64,000 nt of DNA. Origin: Chitinophaga hostae (GTDB lineage: Bacteria; Bacteroidota; Bacteroidia; Chitinophagales; Chitinophagaceae). The stretch is taken from assembly GCF_018224885.1 (NCBI RefSeq), contig NZ_JAGTXB010000020.1, positions 1 to 64,000 on the forward strand, given 5' to 3'. The position numbers were made by a program, and so were the translations under genes. Shown here in pieces: positions 52,949 to 60,479 of this stretch; position 1 is the stretch's first letter, and every line of letters starts with the position of its first letter. The notes beneath the pieces are model-generated. The model saw only the letters and a list, made by a program, of their open reading frames with translations. It ran no database searches and was not told the DNA's origin.

Positions 52949-53170
52949 TCATTTTTCGTAATGCAGTTCCAATACACCACTCGTATAAGTTTTGGTCGCT
53001 ATCAGCCGGAATATTTTCTCCATCGGTATTCCGCCGAATAAAGGCAAACCGTCTGCCGGCACAACAGATATTACATGGATCATCATTTCATCGATCAGGT
53101 CAGCCTGTAATAAGGCCGCGTTTAATTTTATCTCTTTTTTTACAAAGATGAGGTATTGGGAGATACGGAA
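52949..53170 (-). pseudogene. C-terminal relic of a dihydrofolate-reductase-like (RibD_C) protein
   Basis: Reading minus-strand from about 53143, an open frame ends at a stop at 52949-52951 and spells LNAALLQADLIDEMMIHVI and then GVLELHYEK at the C terminus, the typical end of the DHFR-like RibD_C reductases. The N-terminal nucleotide- and substrate-binding two thirds are missing; upstream sequence (53170-53290) has no similarity and no usable start. This is most of the 408-bp gap between 52884 and 53293. It is not likely to make a working protein. Confidence 0.6.
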
Positions 53171-53292
53171 ATTGTATAAAATTTCCGGTTGTTTTGATCG
53201 GCAGAATGTTGTATTGATAGGGTTAAAAGAAATATTTGTTGCGAAGTTTTTTAACTATTATACAAGTAAGTATTTTTGAAAAATTTCGGGAT

Positions 53293-53478
53293 ATGGATAC
53301 TGTTTCCTTGCAACAAATATTGAATAAGCTGGATGCGATGAATGCCACGATGGAAGCATTCCGGTTAAAACAGCATGTAATGGATATAAGGATAGACCTA
53401 ATGGAAACCAGATTCGATTACCGTTTTGATCTGATTGATGAACACCTTGCGTTTATCAGCGAGGCTGGTGATTTATAA
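53293..53478 (+). CDS. small helical protein of unknown function
   Basis: A 61-residue frame from ATG 53293 (MDTVSLQQILNKLDAMNATM) is rich in Leu, Met and charged residues with heptad-like spacing (LNKLDAMNATMEAFRLKQHV; DIRIDLMETRFDYRFDLIDEHL), suggesting a coiled coil. No motif is recognised. A longer start at 53236 gives an AT-rich extension and is less likely. The gene may be real or a relic; the next 127 bp to the YihY gene contain no start-bearing frame. Confidence 0.4.
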   Translation: MDTVSLQQILNKLDAMNATMEAFRLKQHVMDIRIDLMETRFDYRFDLIDEHLAFISEAGDL

Positions 53479-53605
53479 ATATCGTATTCGGAAACCCTGC
53501 ATGCACCCGTCCTTCCTTTACCGCCATTTGGTATGCTGATGGCGTTATCCCCGCAAATGCCAGCTATCAGGAATTAATCAGTAAATTGAGCCCTAATCAG
53601 CAGGC

Positions 53606-54532
53606 ATGGAAACGGTTACACAAGAGAAAATATTACCCCGCCGGCAGCTCTTTCTGCTTTCTTTTAAGGATGCGTATAAAGCGTTGCAGGCAAACGACCC
53701 ACTACGTATGGCGGGAGCTACCGCTTTTTTTACCACCTTTGCGTTACCGGCTATTCTCATTATCATCATTCAACTATTACGTATTATTTTCCGTATTCAA
53801 CATCCCGGCAAGCGACTGATGCTGCAACTGGAGGGAATGTTTGGTAAGGAAACAACGGACGCCATTATACAAACGTTGCAGGCATTCCGCAGCATTGCAC
53901 AAAACTGGATCATTGCCATCACCGGGTTTATTTTTCTTTTGTTTGTGGCCACCACACTCTTTAAAATTATTAAAGGATCACTGAATGAATTGTGGAAGAT
54001 AAGAGCCACTCATAAAGCCAGCTTCGGACAAATTATGGTGTCGCGACTGAAAGGTGTGTTGGTCATCGTTTTTGCGGGGATATTGTTTATCATCGACCTG
54101 GTAGCGGAAGCTGCCCGCGCTTTCCTGGGAAAGTATGTTTTATTGTATCTGCCGGCCCTGGGTATTTATTACGACAGTGCGCTGAACTATGTCATCTCCG
54201 TTATTATTGTTACCATCTGGTTTTTCCTGGTATTTCATTTTCTGCCGGATGGCCGCCCGCGCTGGAAGGTAGGCATTACCGGGGCGCTGGTAACGAGTAT
54301 CTTGTTTAATATGGGGAAGGCCGTACTGAAAGTGATGCTTACCTATAGCAGTATTAACAGCATCTATGGCGCTTCCGCATCTACCGTATTATTATTGCTG
54401 TTTATGTTTTACTCTTCACTGATCTTTTATTTCGGTGCCTGCTTTACCTATGCCTGGGGCGCCCGCACGGAGCGGCCCGTTGAACCCCTGCACAACGCCA
54501 GTCGCTACGAAATTACCGTGACGGAGGATTGA
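53606..54532 (+). CDS. YihY/BrkB-family inner-membrane protein
   Basis: The 308-residue protein has about six membrane helices and the YihY family markers: an N-terminal LRMAGATAFFTTFALPAILI, a central helix GFIFLLFVATTLFKIIKGSLNELW, and the C-terminal YGASASTVLLLLFMFYSSLIFYFGACFTYAWG. The family was once called RNase BN but has no shown nuclease activity; its role is unresolved. It begins at ATG 53606 and precedes the GPH transporter by 95 bp; no clear operon link. Confidence 0.9.
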   Translation: METVTQEKILPRRQLFLLSFKDAYKALQANDPLRMAGATAFFTTFALPAILIIIIQLLRIIFRIQHPGKRLMLQLEGMFGKETTDAIIQTLQAFRSIAQNWIIAITGFIFLLFVATTLFKIIKGSLNELWKIRATHKASFGQIMVSRLKGVLVIVFAGILFIIDLVAEAARAFLGKYVLLYLPALGIYYDSALNYVISVIIVTIWFFLVFHFLPDGRPRWKVGITGALVTSILFNMGKAVLKVMLTYSSINSIYGASASTVLLLLFMFYSSLIFYFGACFTYAWGARTERPVEPLHNASRYEITVTED

Positions 54533-54627
54533 TAGCAAATCGCCCTGAATAGATAAATAAATATTATAAAAATTGCCTATTATAGGGATTGATTTGCGGA
54601 TCGTATTTATCAAGTAGAATTCCACCT

Positions 54628-56010
54628 ATGGCCAACAAAGTTTTGCTAAAAGAAAAAATAGGGTATGGCTTTGGAGATATGGCTTCCTCCATGTTCTGGA
54701 AGCTGTTCGGTATGTACCTGTTGTTTTTTTATACAGATGTGATGGGCATCGCTGCTGCGGCGGTAGGAACCATGTTCCTGATCACCCGCATATGGGATAC
54801 TTTCTTTGACCCGGTGGTAGGTACGCTGGCAGACCGTACCCATTCCCGATGGGGAAAATTCAGACCTTATATTTTGTACATGGCCATTCCTTTTGGCGTA
54901 ATCGGTGTACTTACTTTTACCACGCCTGGTTATAGCGCGTCCGGCAAGCTGATCTATGCCTATATCACCTATTCTGTGATGATGATGATCTATTCCCTTA
55001 TCAACGTTCCTTATGCGTCGCTGTTAGGTGTAATATCTGCTGATGGTAAAGAAAGAAATACGCTGGCATCTTTCAGAATGGCTTTTGCTTTTGGCGGTAG
55101 TTTTATTGCGCTGGCGCTGATAGAACCGCTGGTGAATTTTTTTAGTAAAACGGGTACTGGCGCTGTCAATTTGCAACGGGGATGGCAACTGGGTGTTGCA
55201 GTGATCGCATTGATCTGTACGGTGTTATTCCTGTTATGTTTTGCCTGGGTAAAGGAAAGGGTGCAAGCTGCCGGAGAAACCTCCGCTTCCCTGAAAGACG
55301 ATCTCCGGGACCTCGCCGGAAACCGGCCCTGGTGGATATTACTGGGTGCAGGCATTGCCGCGCTGATCTTTAATTCCATTCGCGACGGCGCCACGTTGTA
55401 TTATTTTAAGTATTATATACAAAACGTAGATGCGTTTAAGTTAGGTAGCATGAATGTTACCTATTCCACGCTTTACCTGATACTCGGACAGGGAGCTAAT
55501 ATCCTTGGCGTAATCCTGGCTTCGCCTGTTGGCAACAAAATAGGAAAGAAAAATACATACCTGGGCGCTATGGTGATAGCTTCCGTCTTCAGCATATTGT
55601 TTTACTGGCTGGGAAAGGAGCAGCTTACACTGATCTTTGTATTCCAGTTCCTGATCAGTGTTTGCTCAGGAGTTATTTTTCCGTTGTTATGGTCTATGTA
55701 TGCGGATATCGCTGATTATTCCGAATGGAAAAATGGACGCCGCGCTACGGGACTGATCTTTTCATCATCGTCTATGTCGCAGAAGTTTGGCTGGACTATT
55801 GGCGGTGCACTCACTGGCTGGCTGCTGGGCGCCTATGGATTTAAAGCCAATGAAGTACAGGCGGATGCGGCGCAACAGGGCATTTTACTCATGCTAAGTT
55901 TTTTACCGGCCATCGGCGCCGTATTATCTATTATATTCATCGCTATGTACCCGCTGACGGAAGGGCGCATCGCCACCATATCTGCAGACCTGGAACAAAG
56001 ACGCAAATAA
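54628..56010 (+). CDS. GPH-family (glycoside-pentoside-hexuronide):cation symporter
   Basis: The 460-residue inner-membrane transporter begins MANKVLLKEKIGYGFGDMAS, with the GPH signature loop RIWDTFFDPVVGTLADRTHSRWGKFRPYIL (in part) after helix 2 and a SMYADIADYSEWKNGRRATG segment. About 12 helices. It probably imports a sugar or glycoside freed by the hydrolases downstream. I start at 54628, since the upstream 13 codons lack membrane character. Its stop shares one base with the start of the epimerase (TAATG), so the two are translationally coupled. Confidence 0.93.
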   Translation: MANKVLLKEKIGYGFGDMASSMFWKLFGMYLLFFYTDVMGIAAAAVGTMFLITRIWDTFFDPVVGTLADRTHSRWGKFRPYILYMAIPFGVIGVLTFTTPGYSASGKLIYAYITYSVMMMIYSLINVPYASLLGVISADGKERNTLASFRMAFAFGGSFIALALIEPLVNFFSKTGTGAVNLQRGWQLGVAVIALICTVLFLLCFAWVKERVQAAGETSASLKDDLRDLAGNRPWWILLGAGIAALIFNSIRDGATLYYFKYYIQNVDAFKLGSMNVTYSTLYLILGQGANILGVILASPVGNKIGKKNTYLGAMVIASVFSILFYWLGKEQLTLIFVFQFLISVCSGVIFPLLWSMYADIADYSEWKNGRRATGLIFSSSSMSQKFGWTIGGALTGWLLGAYGFKANEVQADAAQQGILLMLSFLPAIGAVLSIIFIAMYPLTEGRIATISADLEQRRK

Positions 56011-57191
56011 TGCAACAAACACTGACAGCATCGCTGCAGGAGGAACTGGTCAATATCCTGTCGTACTGGATGAAGTACACACCTGATACAGCACAGGGAG
56101 GGTTTTACGGAAAACTGGGTAACGACAATATACCTGTTCCAGCTGCGGAAAAAGGCGCGGTACTGAATGCGCGCATTTTGTGGACTTTTGCTGCGGCGAA
56201 TAACGCCAGCGGTAACCCCTTATACCTCGCTATGGCCGATCGTGCCTATCGCTATTTTGATACCCGTTTCATCGATAAACAATACGGTGGCGTATACTGG
56301 ACGGTAACAGCAGCCGGTGACCCCGCTGCAACAAAAAAACAGGTGTATGCTATTGCGTTTGCATTGTATGCCTTTAGTGAATATTATAAAATTACGCAGG
56401 ATCCGGTAGTACTGGCCACTGCCATCGATTTATACAGAAGCATTCAAACACATAGCTTTGATCCGGTGCATAGCGGGTACTTTGAAGCCTTTACGCGGGA
56501 ATGGGAGGAGATCGGCGACCTGCGCCTGAGCGATAAAGATGCTAATGAGAAAAAAACGATGAACACCCACCTGCATGTAGTGGAAGCTTACGCCAACCTG
56601 TATACGATATGGCCGGATCAGCAGTTGCGTGCCGCCATACAGGCGTTGCTGCAGTTATTCGATGATAAAATTATTGACAGGAAAAGTGGTCATCTTCATT
56701 TATTTTTTGACGAACAATGGAACGTGAAAGGCAACAACGTTTCCTACGGGCATGATATTGAAGCGAGCTGGTTGCTGCTGGAAGCCGCGGAAATTATCCG
56801 GGATGAGCAGCTCATTGCCCGGTACCGGCAGCTGGCACTTCTTATGGTCAACGCTACCATTGCAGGGGGACTGGATAAAGATGGCGGCGTGTGGTATGAA
56901 TATGAACCTGCACAACGCCACCTGGTGGCAGAAAAGCATTGGTGGCCGCAGGCGGAAGCGCTGGTGGGATTTATCAACGCCTGGCAGCTGCAGCCGCATG
57001 GGCGCTATCTGCAACATGCCGTTAATACCTGGCAGTTCATCACTGCACATATTATCGACAACACCAATGGTGAGTGGTTCTGGGGGGTGTATAAGGACTA
57101 TAGTATTATACAGGAAGATAAAGCCGGTTTATGGAAATGTCCCTATCATAATGCGCGCGCCTGCCTGGAGGGCATAAAGCGGTTGGGCTGA
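56010..57191 (+). CDS. AGE-family 2-epimerase (cellobiose 2-epimerase-like)
   Basis: The 393-residue (alpha/alpha)6 protein carries GGFYGKLGNDN, AVLNARILWTFAAA, THLHVVEAYANLY, YGHDIEASWLLLEA and KHWWPQAEALVGF, motifs of the cellobiose 2-epimerase group. His248 and His380 (CPYHNARACLE) match the general acid/base pair of that group. It converts a reducing-end glucose of a disaccharide to mannose or acts on a monosaccharide. The one-base overlap with the sugar symporter implies it acts on the imported compound in the cytoplasm. Confidence 0.9.
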   Translation: MQQTLTASLQEELVNILSYWMKYTPDTAQGGFYGKLGNDNIPVPAAEKGAVLNARILWTFAAANNASGNPLYLAMADRAYRYFDTRFIDKQYGGVYWTVTAAGDPAATKKQVYAIAFALYAFSEYYKITQDPVVLATAIDLYRSIQTHSFDPVHSGYFEAFTREWEEIGDLRLSDKDANEKKTMNTHLHVVEAYANLYTIWPDQQLRAAIQALLQLFDDKIIDRKSGHLHLFFDEQWNVKGNNVSYGHDIEASWLLLEAAEIIRDEQLIARYRQLALLMVNATIAGGLDKDGGVWYEYEPAQRHLVAEKHWWPQAEALVGFINAWQLQPHGRYLQHAVNTWQFITAHIIDNTNGEWFWGVYKDYSIIQEDKAGLWKCPYHNARACLEGIKRLG

Positions 57192-57284
57192 CGCTCCGAT
57201 ACTGATTTCGCATTCTTTAATCGGTAATTAGCAATTTGGCCTTCCCGCTGGCACTGCAATATTATTTTATATATCTTGACATAC

Positions 57285-59735
57285 ATGAACTGCAAGATAT
57301 ATTCCACGGTACAAACTGCACTTTTATTGGGCGCATTGACACTGTCTGCGCAATCTGATGTAACCATCCGTTTCAATGAACCAGCGGCTCATTTTACGGC
57401 GTCCGCACCCTTGGGGAATGGCCGTTTGGGGGCCATGGTATTTGGTAATACCAACAGGGAACGGATTGTGCTGAATGAAATTTCCATGTGGACCGGTGGC
57501 ATCCAGGATGCCGATAGCAAAGAAGCTGCCGCCTACCTGCCAAAAATTCAGCAGCTGCTGCTGGAAGGAAAAAATATTGAAGCGCAGAAAGTGTTACAGC
57601 AGTATTTTATCTGCAAAGGTCCCGGCTCCGGCAGCGGTAATGGAGCTGATGTAAAATTCGGTTGTTATCAAACGTTGGGCGATCTGTTTATACAATGGAA
57701 AGATACGGTATCGGCTGTACGTAACTACCAGCGGCAGCTAAAGCTGGATAGCGCCGTCAGTACCCTGAGCTGGGAGCGGAATGGGATTGCTTTCAGAGAA
57801 GAAGTATTGGTATCTGCTCCGCAGCAGGTAACAGCCATCCGGCTGACAGGCAATAAACCTGGTAGCCTGTCTTTTACCACCGGTCTTTCCCGGAAGGAAC
57901 GTGCCGATATCCGTGTGATGAATGGAGCGGTAGCCATGAGTGGCACCTTAAACGGAGGCAACGGCGATGCGGGCGTAAAATATGCCGCTGTGCTAAAAGT
58001 CATTTCGAAAGGTGGTACCCGTACACAAAGCAAAGACCAGGTAACAATTACGGGAGCGGACGAATGTATTTTACTGGTGGCTGCCCGCACCAATATGAAC
58101 TGGCCTGACGTGGAAACGCCTGGCCCGGAACCGATGCCTCAAACGGTAGCGGATATCACCAAAGCCGCCGGCGTATCCTGGCCCGCTATGGTACAGTCGC
58201 ACGTAAAGGACTATACGTCGTTTTTTAACCGCAGCCAGCTTTCTTTCAGGGATGACAGCAATGATGAGGTAAAGGGGCTGTCGACCGTAGACCGGCTGCA
58301 GCGTTTGCAGGACGGGAAAAAAGATGCATCACTCGTATCGCTCTATTTCAATTTTGGCCGTTACCTGCTGATCAGCTCTTCCCGCAAGGGTGGTATGCCG
58401 GCCAATCTGCAGGGCCTGTGGGCAGAAGAATACCAGACACCCTGGAATGGGGATTATCATCTCGACATCAACGTAGAAATGAACTACTGGCCGGCGGAAG
58501 TAACTAACCTGTCCGATTGCCATGAGCCATTATTTACGCTTGCAAAACAGATGTCGCGGTATGGGGAACGCACCGCCCGTACTTACTATAAAGCAGATGG
58601 CTGGATGGCGCATGTGATCTATAATCCATGGGGATTCACGTCGCCGGGTGAAGGCGCGAGCTGGGGTTCCGTATTAACCGGTGGAGGCTGGGTGGCTTCC
58701 CATCTCTGGAAGCATTACCAGTATACAAACGATAAAAAGTTCCTGAAAGAAATATACCCCGTCCTGAAAGGAGCCGCTGCATTCTTTAAAGAAATCCTGA
58801 TCACTGAACCATCGCACCAGTGGTTGGTCACAGCGCCTTCCAATTCTCCGGAAAATTCCTATATACTTCCCGACGGACAGGTAGGACAAACCTGTATGGG
58901 CCCTACGATGGATATGCAGATCTGCCGCGATTTGCTGGGCGCCAACCTGGAAGCCGCGCGTATCCTGCAAACAGATAAAGCCTGGGCGGATACCCTGCAA
59001 ACCGTGATCAGCAAGCTGGCGCCTAACCAGGTCAGGCCTTCCACCGGTGGTATACAGGAGTGGCTGGTAGATTACAAGGAAGCCGAACCACATCACCGCC
59101 ACGTTTCTCCCTTATACGGCCTGTATCCCTATGATGAAATTACGCCCTGGGATACGCCGGAAATGGCTGCTGCCGCAAAGAAAACGTTGGAAGGCAGGGG
59201 CGATGGCGGCACCGGCTGGTCGCGCGCCTGGAAGATCGCTTTCTGGGCCCGTTTGGGAGATGGTGATCATGCCTATAAAATGCTGAAAGCATTATGGGTA
59301 CCCGCTGTTGCAGGCAGTGAAATCAGTATGAATTCCGGAGCCGGCACCTATGCTAACCTGTTTTGTGCGCATCCGCCTTTCCAGATAGACGGTAACCTTG
59401 GGGCTACCGCAGGTATTGCGGAAATGCTGCTGCAAAGTCATGGCAAGGAAAATGTTATCCGCTTCCTACCCGCGTTGCCGGCAGAAGAACAGTTTGCTGC
59501 AGGCCGGATAAAAGGACTGTGCGCGGTCAATGGTTTTGTGGTAGACTTTAGCTGGAATAACAGGACTGTTCAGCAGATCAGTATTCTATCTTCCACCGGA
59601 GGCGAGTGTAAGTTATTGCTGCCGCAAACGGCCGTGGTAAAGGATCATAACGGGGCGGTAGTACCACATCAGTATAAAGATGGCGTGCTTCGTTTTAATA
59701 CAAAGAAGGGAATGAGTTACCGTGTAACGGTATAA
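57285..59735 (+). CDS. glycoside hydrolase family 95 (alpha-L-fucosidase/alpha-L-galactosidase type)
   Basis: The 816-residue secreted enzyme (signal peptide before SAQSD) has the GH95 order: N-terminal beta domain (LGNGRLGAMVFGNTNRERI, LNEISMWTGG), (alpha/alpha)6 barrel (MPANLQGLWAEE, YHLDINVEMNYWPAE) and C-terminal beta region with FQIDGNLGATAGIAEMLLQSH. The acidic Asp in FQIDGN fits the base partner of AfcA; the first Asn of the AfcA N-I-N motif is Asp (D-I-N), a variation whose effect I cannot judge. It probably cleaves alpha-L-fucose or alpha-L-galactose. I chose ATG 57285 over TTG 57276. The gap upstream is 93 bp. Confidence 0.9.
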   Translation: MNCKIYSTVQTALLLGALTLSAQSDVTIRFNEPAAHFTASAPLGNGRLGAMVFGNTNRERIVLNEISMWTGGIQDADSKEAAAYLPKIQQLLLEGKNIEAQKVLQQYFICKGPGSGSGNGADVKFGCYQTLGDLFIQWKDTVSAVRNYQRQLKLDSAVSTLSWERNGIAFREEVLVSAPQQVTAIRLTGNKPGSLSFTTGLSRKERADIRVMNGAVAMSGTLNGGNGDAGVKYAAVLKVISKGGTRTQSKDQVTITGADECILLVAARTNMNWPDVETPGPEPMPQTVADITKAAGVSWPAMVQSHVKDYTSFFNRSQLSFRDDSNDEVKGLSTVDRLQRLQDGKKDASLVSLYFNFGRYLLISSSRKGGMPANLQGLWAEEYQTPWNGDYHLDINVEMNYWPAEVTNLSDCHEPLFTLAKQMSRYGERTARTYYKADGWMAHVIYNPWGFTSPGEGASWGSVLTGGGWVASHLWKHYQYTNDKKFLKEIYPVLKGAAAFFKEILITEPSHQWLVTAPSNSPENSYILPDGQVGQTCMGPTMDMQICRDLLGANLEAARILQTDKAWADTLQTVISKLAPNQVRPSTGGIQEWLVDYKEAEPHHRHVSPLYGLYPYDEITPWDTPEMAAAAKKTLEGRGDGGTGWSRAWKIAFWARLGDGDHAYKMLKALWVPAVAGSEISMNSGAGTYANLFCAHPPFQIDGNLGATAGIAEMLLQSHGKENVIRFLPALPAEEQFAAGRIKGLCAVNGFVVDFSWNNRTVQQISILSSTGGECKLLLPQTAVVKDHNGAVVPHQYKDGVLRFNTKKGMSYRVTV

Positions 59736-59777
59736 AGTAACCGGAAATTCAGATCTTTGCCATTCAATATCCTGTAT

Positions 59778-60479
59778 ATGGAAGATCTGAAACAAGTGGC
59801 TGCAAAGGCAGCGATGGATTTTATAAAACCTGGTAATATCATAGGTTTGGGTGCAGGCAGTACCATTGCCCACCTGGTTAATTTTTTAAAGGAAGATGTT
59901 ACGCTGGCCAGGCATATTACCACCGTAACATCTTCTTTTAATACCCGGCAGCTCCTGCTGGAGCATGGTTTCCATACAAAAGATATCAGTGAAGTATCCA
60001 GGCTGGATATTTATTTCGATGGCTGTGATCAGTTCGATCACCAGCTGAATGCGTTGAAAAGCGGCGGTGGTATTCATACCCGCGAAAAGCTGCTGGCAGC
60101 CATGGCCGACAAGTTTATCCTGGTGGGCGATGGCGGCAAATATGTTAACCAGCTATATACTACTTTCCCCGTAGTGATAGAAGTAATTCCGGAAGCGGTG
60201 CTATTTGTTCAGCAACAGCTGAAGAAAATATTTTCACTGGCTAACCCTGTGACCCGGATGAGTAATAAAAAAGATGGCGCCGTGATCACAGAAAACGGCA
60301 ACCTGCTGATCGATATCTGGTTCCGTTCCTTCCCGCCGTTGGATAATCTGAATGAGCGTTTAAAGCAGATCCCGGGTATCCTGGAAACATCGCTATTCTA
60401 CAACATGGCGCATGCTGCCATTATAGCGGGAAAGACAGGAGTGGAAATTATCCGGAAAGATCCTGCTTATTTAATCTGA
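59778..60479 (+). CDS. rpiA: ribose-5-phosphate isomerase A-like protein
   Basis: The 233-residue protein has IIGLGAGSTIAHLV (phosphate loop), Asp81 and Asp84 in FDGCDQFD, Lys94 and Glu103 in LKSGGGIHTREK, which correspond by position to the catalytic set of E. coli RpiA. The usual DGADE is DGCDQ and the usual KGGGGALLREK is KSGGGIHTREK, so the binding loop is atypical. It isomerises ribose-5-P and ribulose-5-P or possibly a related sugar phosphate. Start ATG 59778 was chosen over upstream TTG; the gap after GH95 is 42 bp. Its 3' end overlaps the convergent GH78 gene by 13 bases. Confidence 0.85.
   Translation: MEDLKQVAAKAAMDFIKPGNIIGLGAGSTIAHLVNFLKEDVTLARHITTVTSSFNTRQLLLEHGFHTKDISEVSRLDIYFDGCDQFDHQLNALKSGGGIHTREKLLAAMADKFILVGDGGKYVNQLYTTFPVVIEVIPEAVLFVQQQLKKIFSLANPVTRMSNKKDGAVITENGNLLIDIWFRSFPPLDNLNERLKQIPGILETSLFYNMAHAAIIAGKTGVEIIRKDPAYLI

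Noticed and set aside
53476..53605. An open frame without start (reading NIVFGNPACTRPSFTAIW and on) before the YihY gene
   Set aside because: No start codon and no family I recognise; it runs into the YihY gene in another frame. It could be a relic, but I cannot support it.
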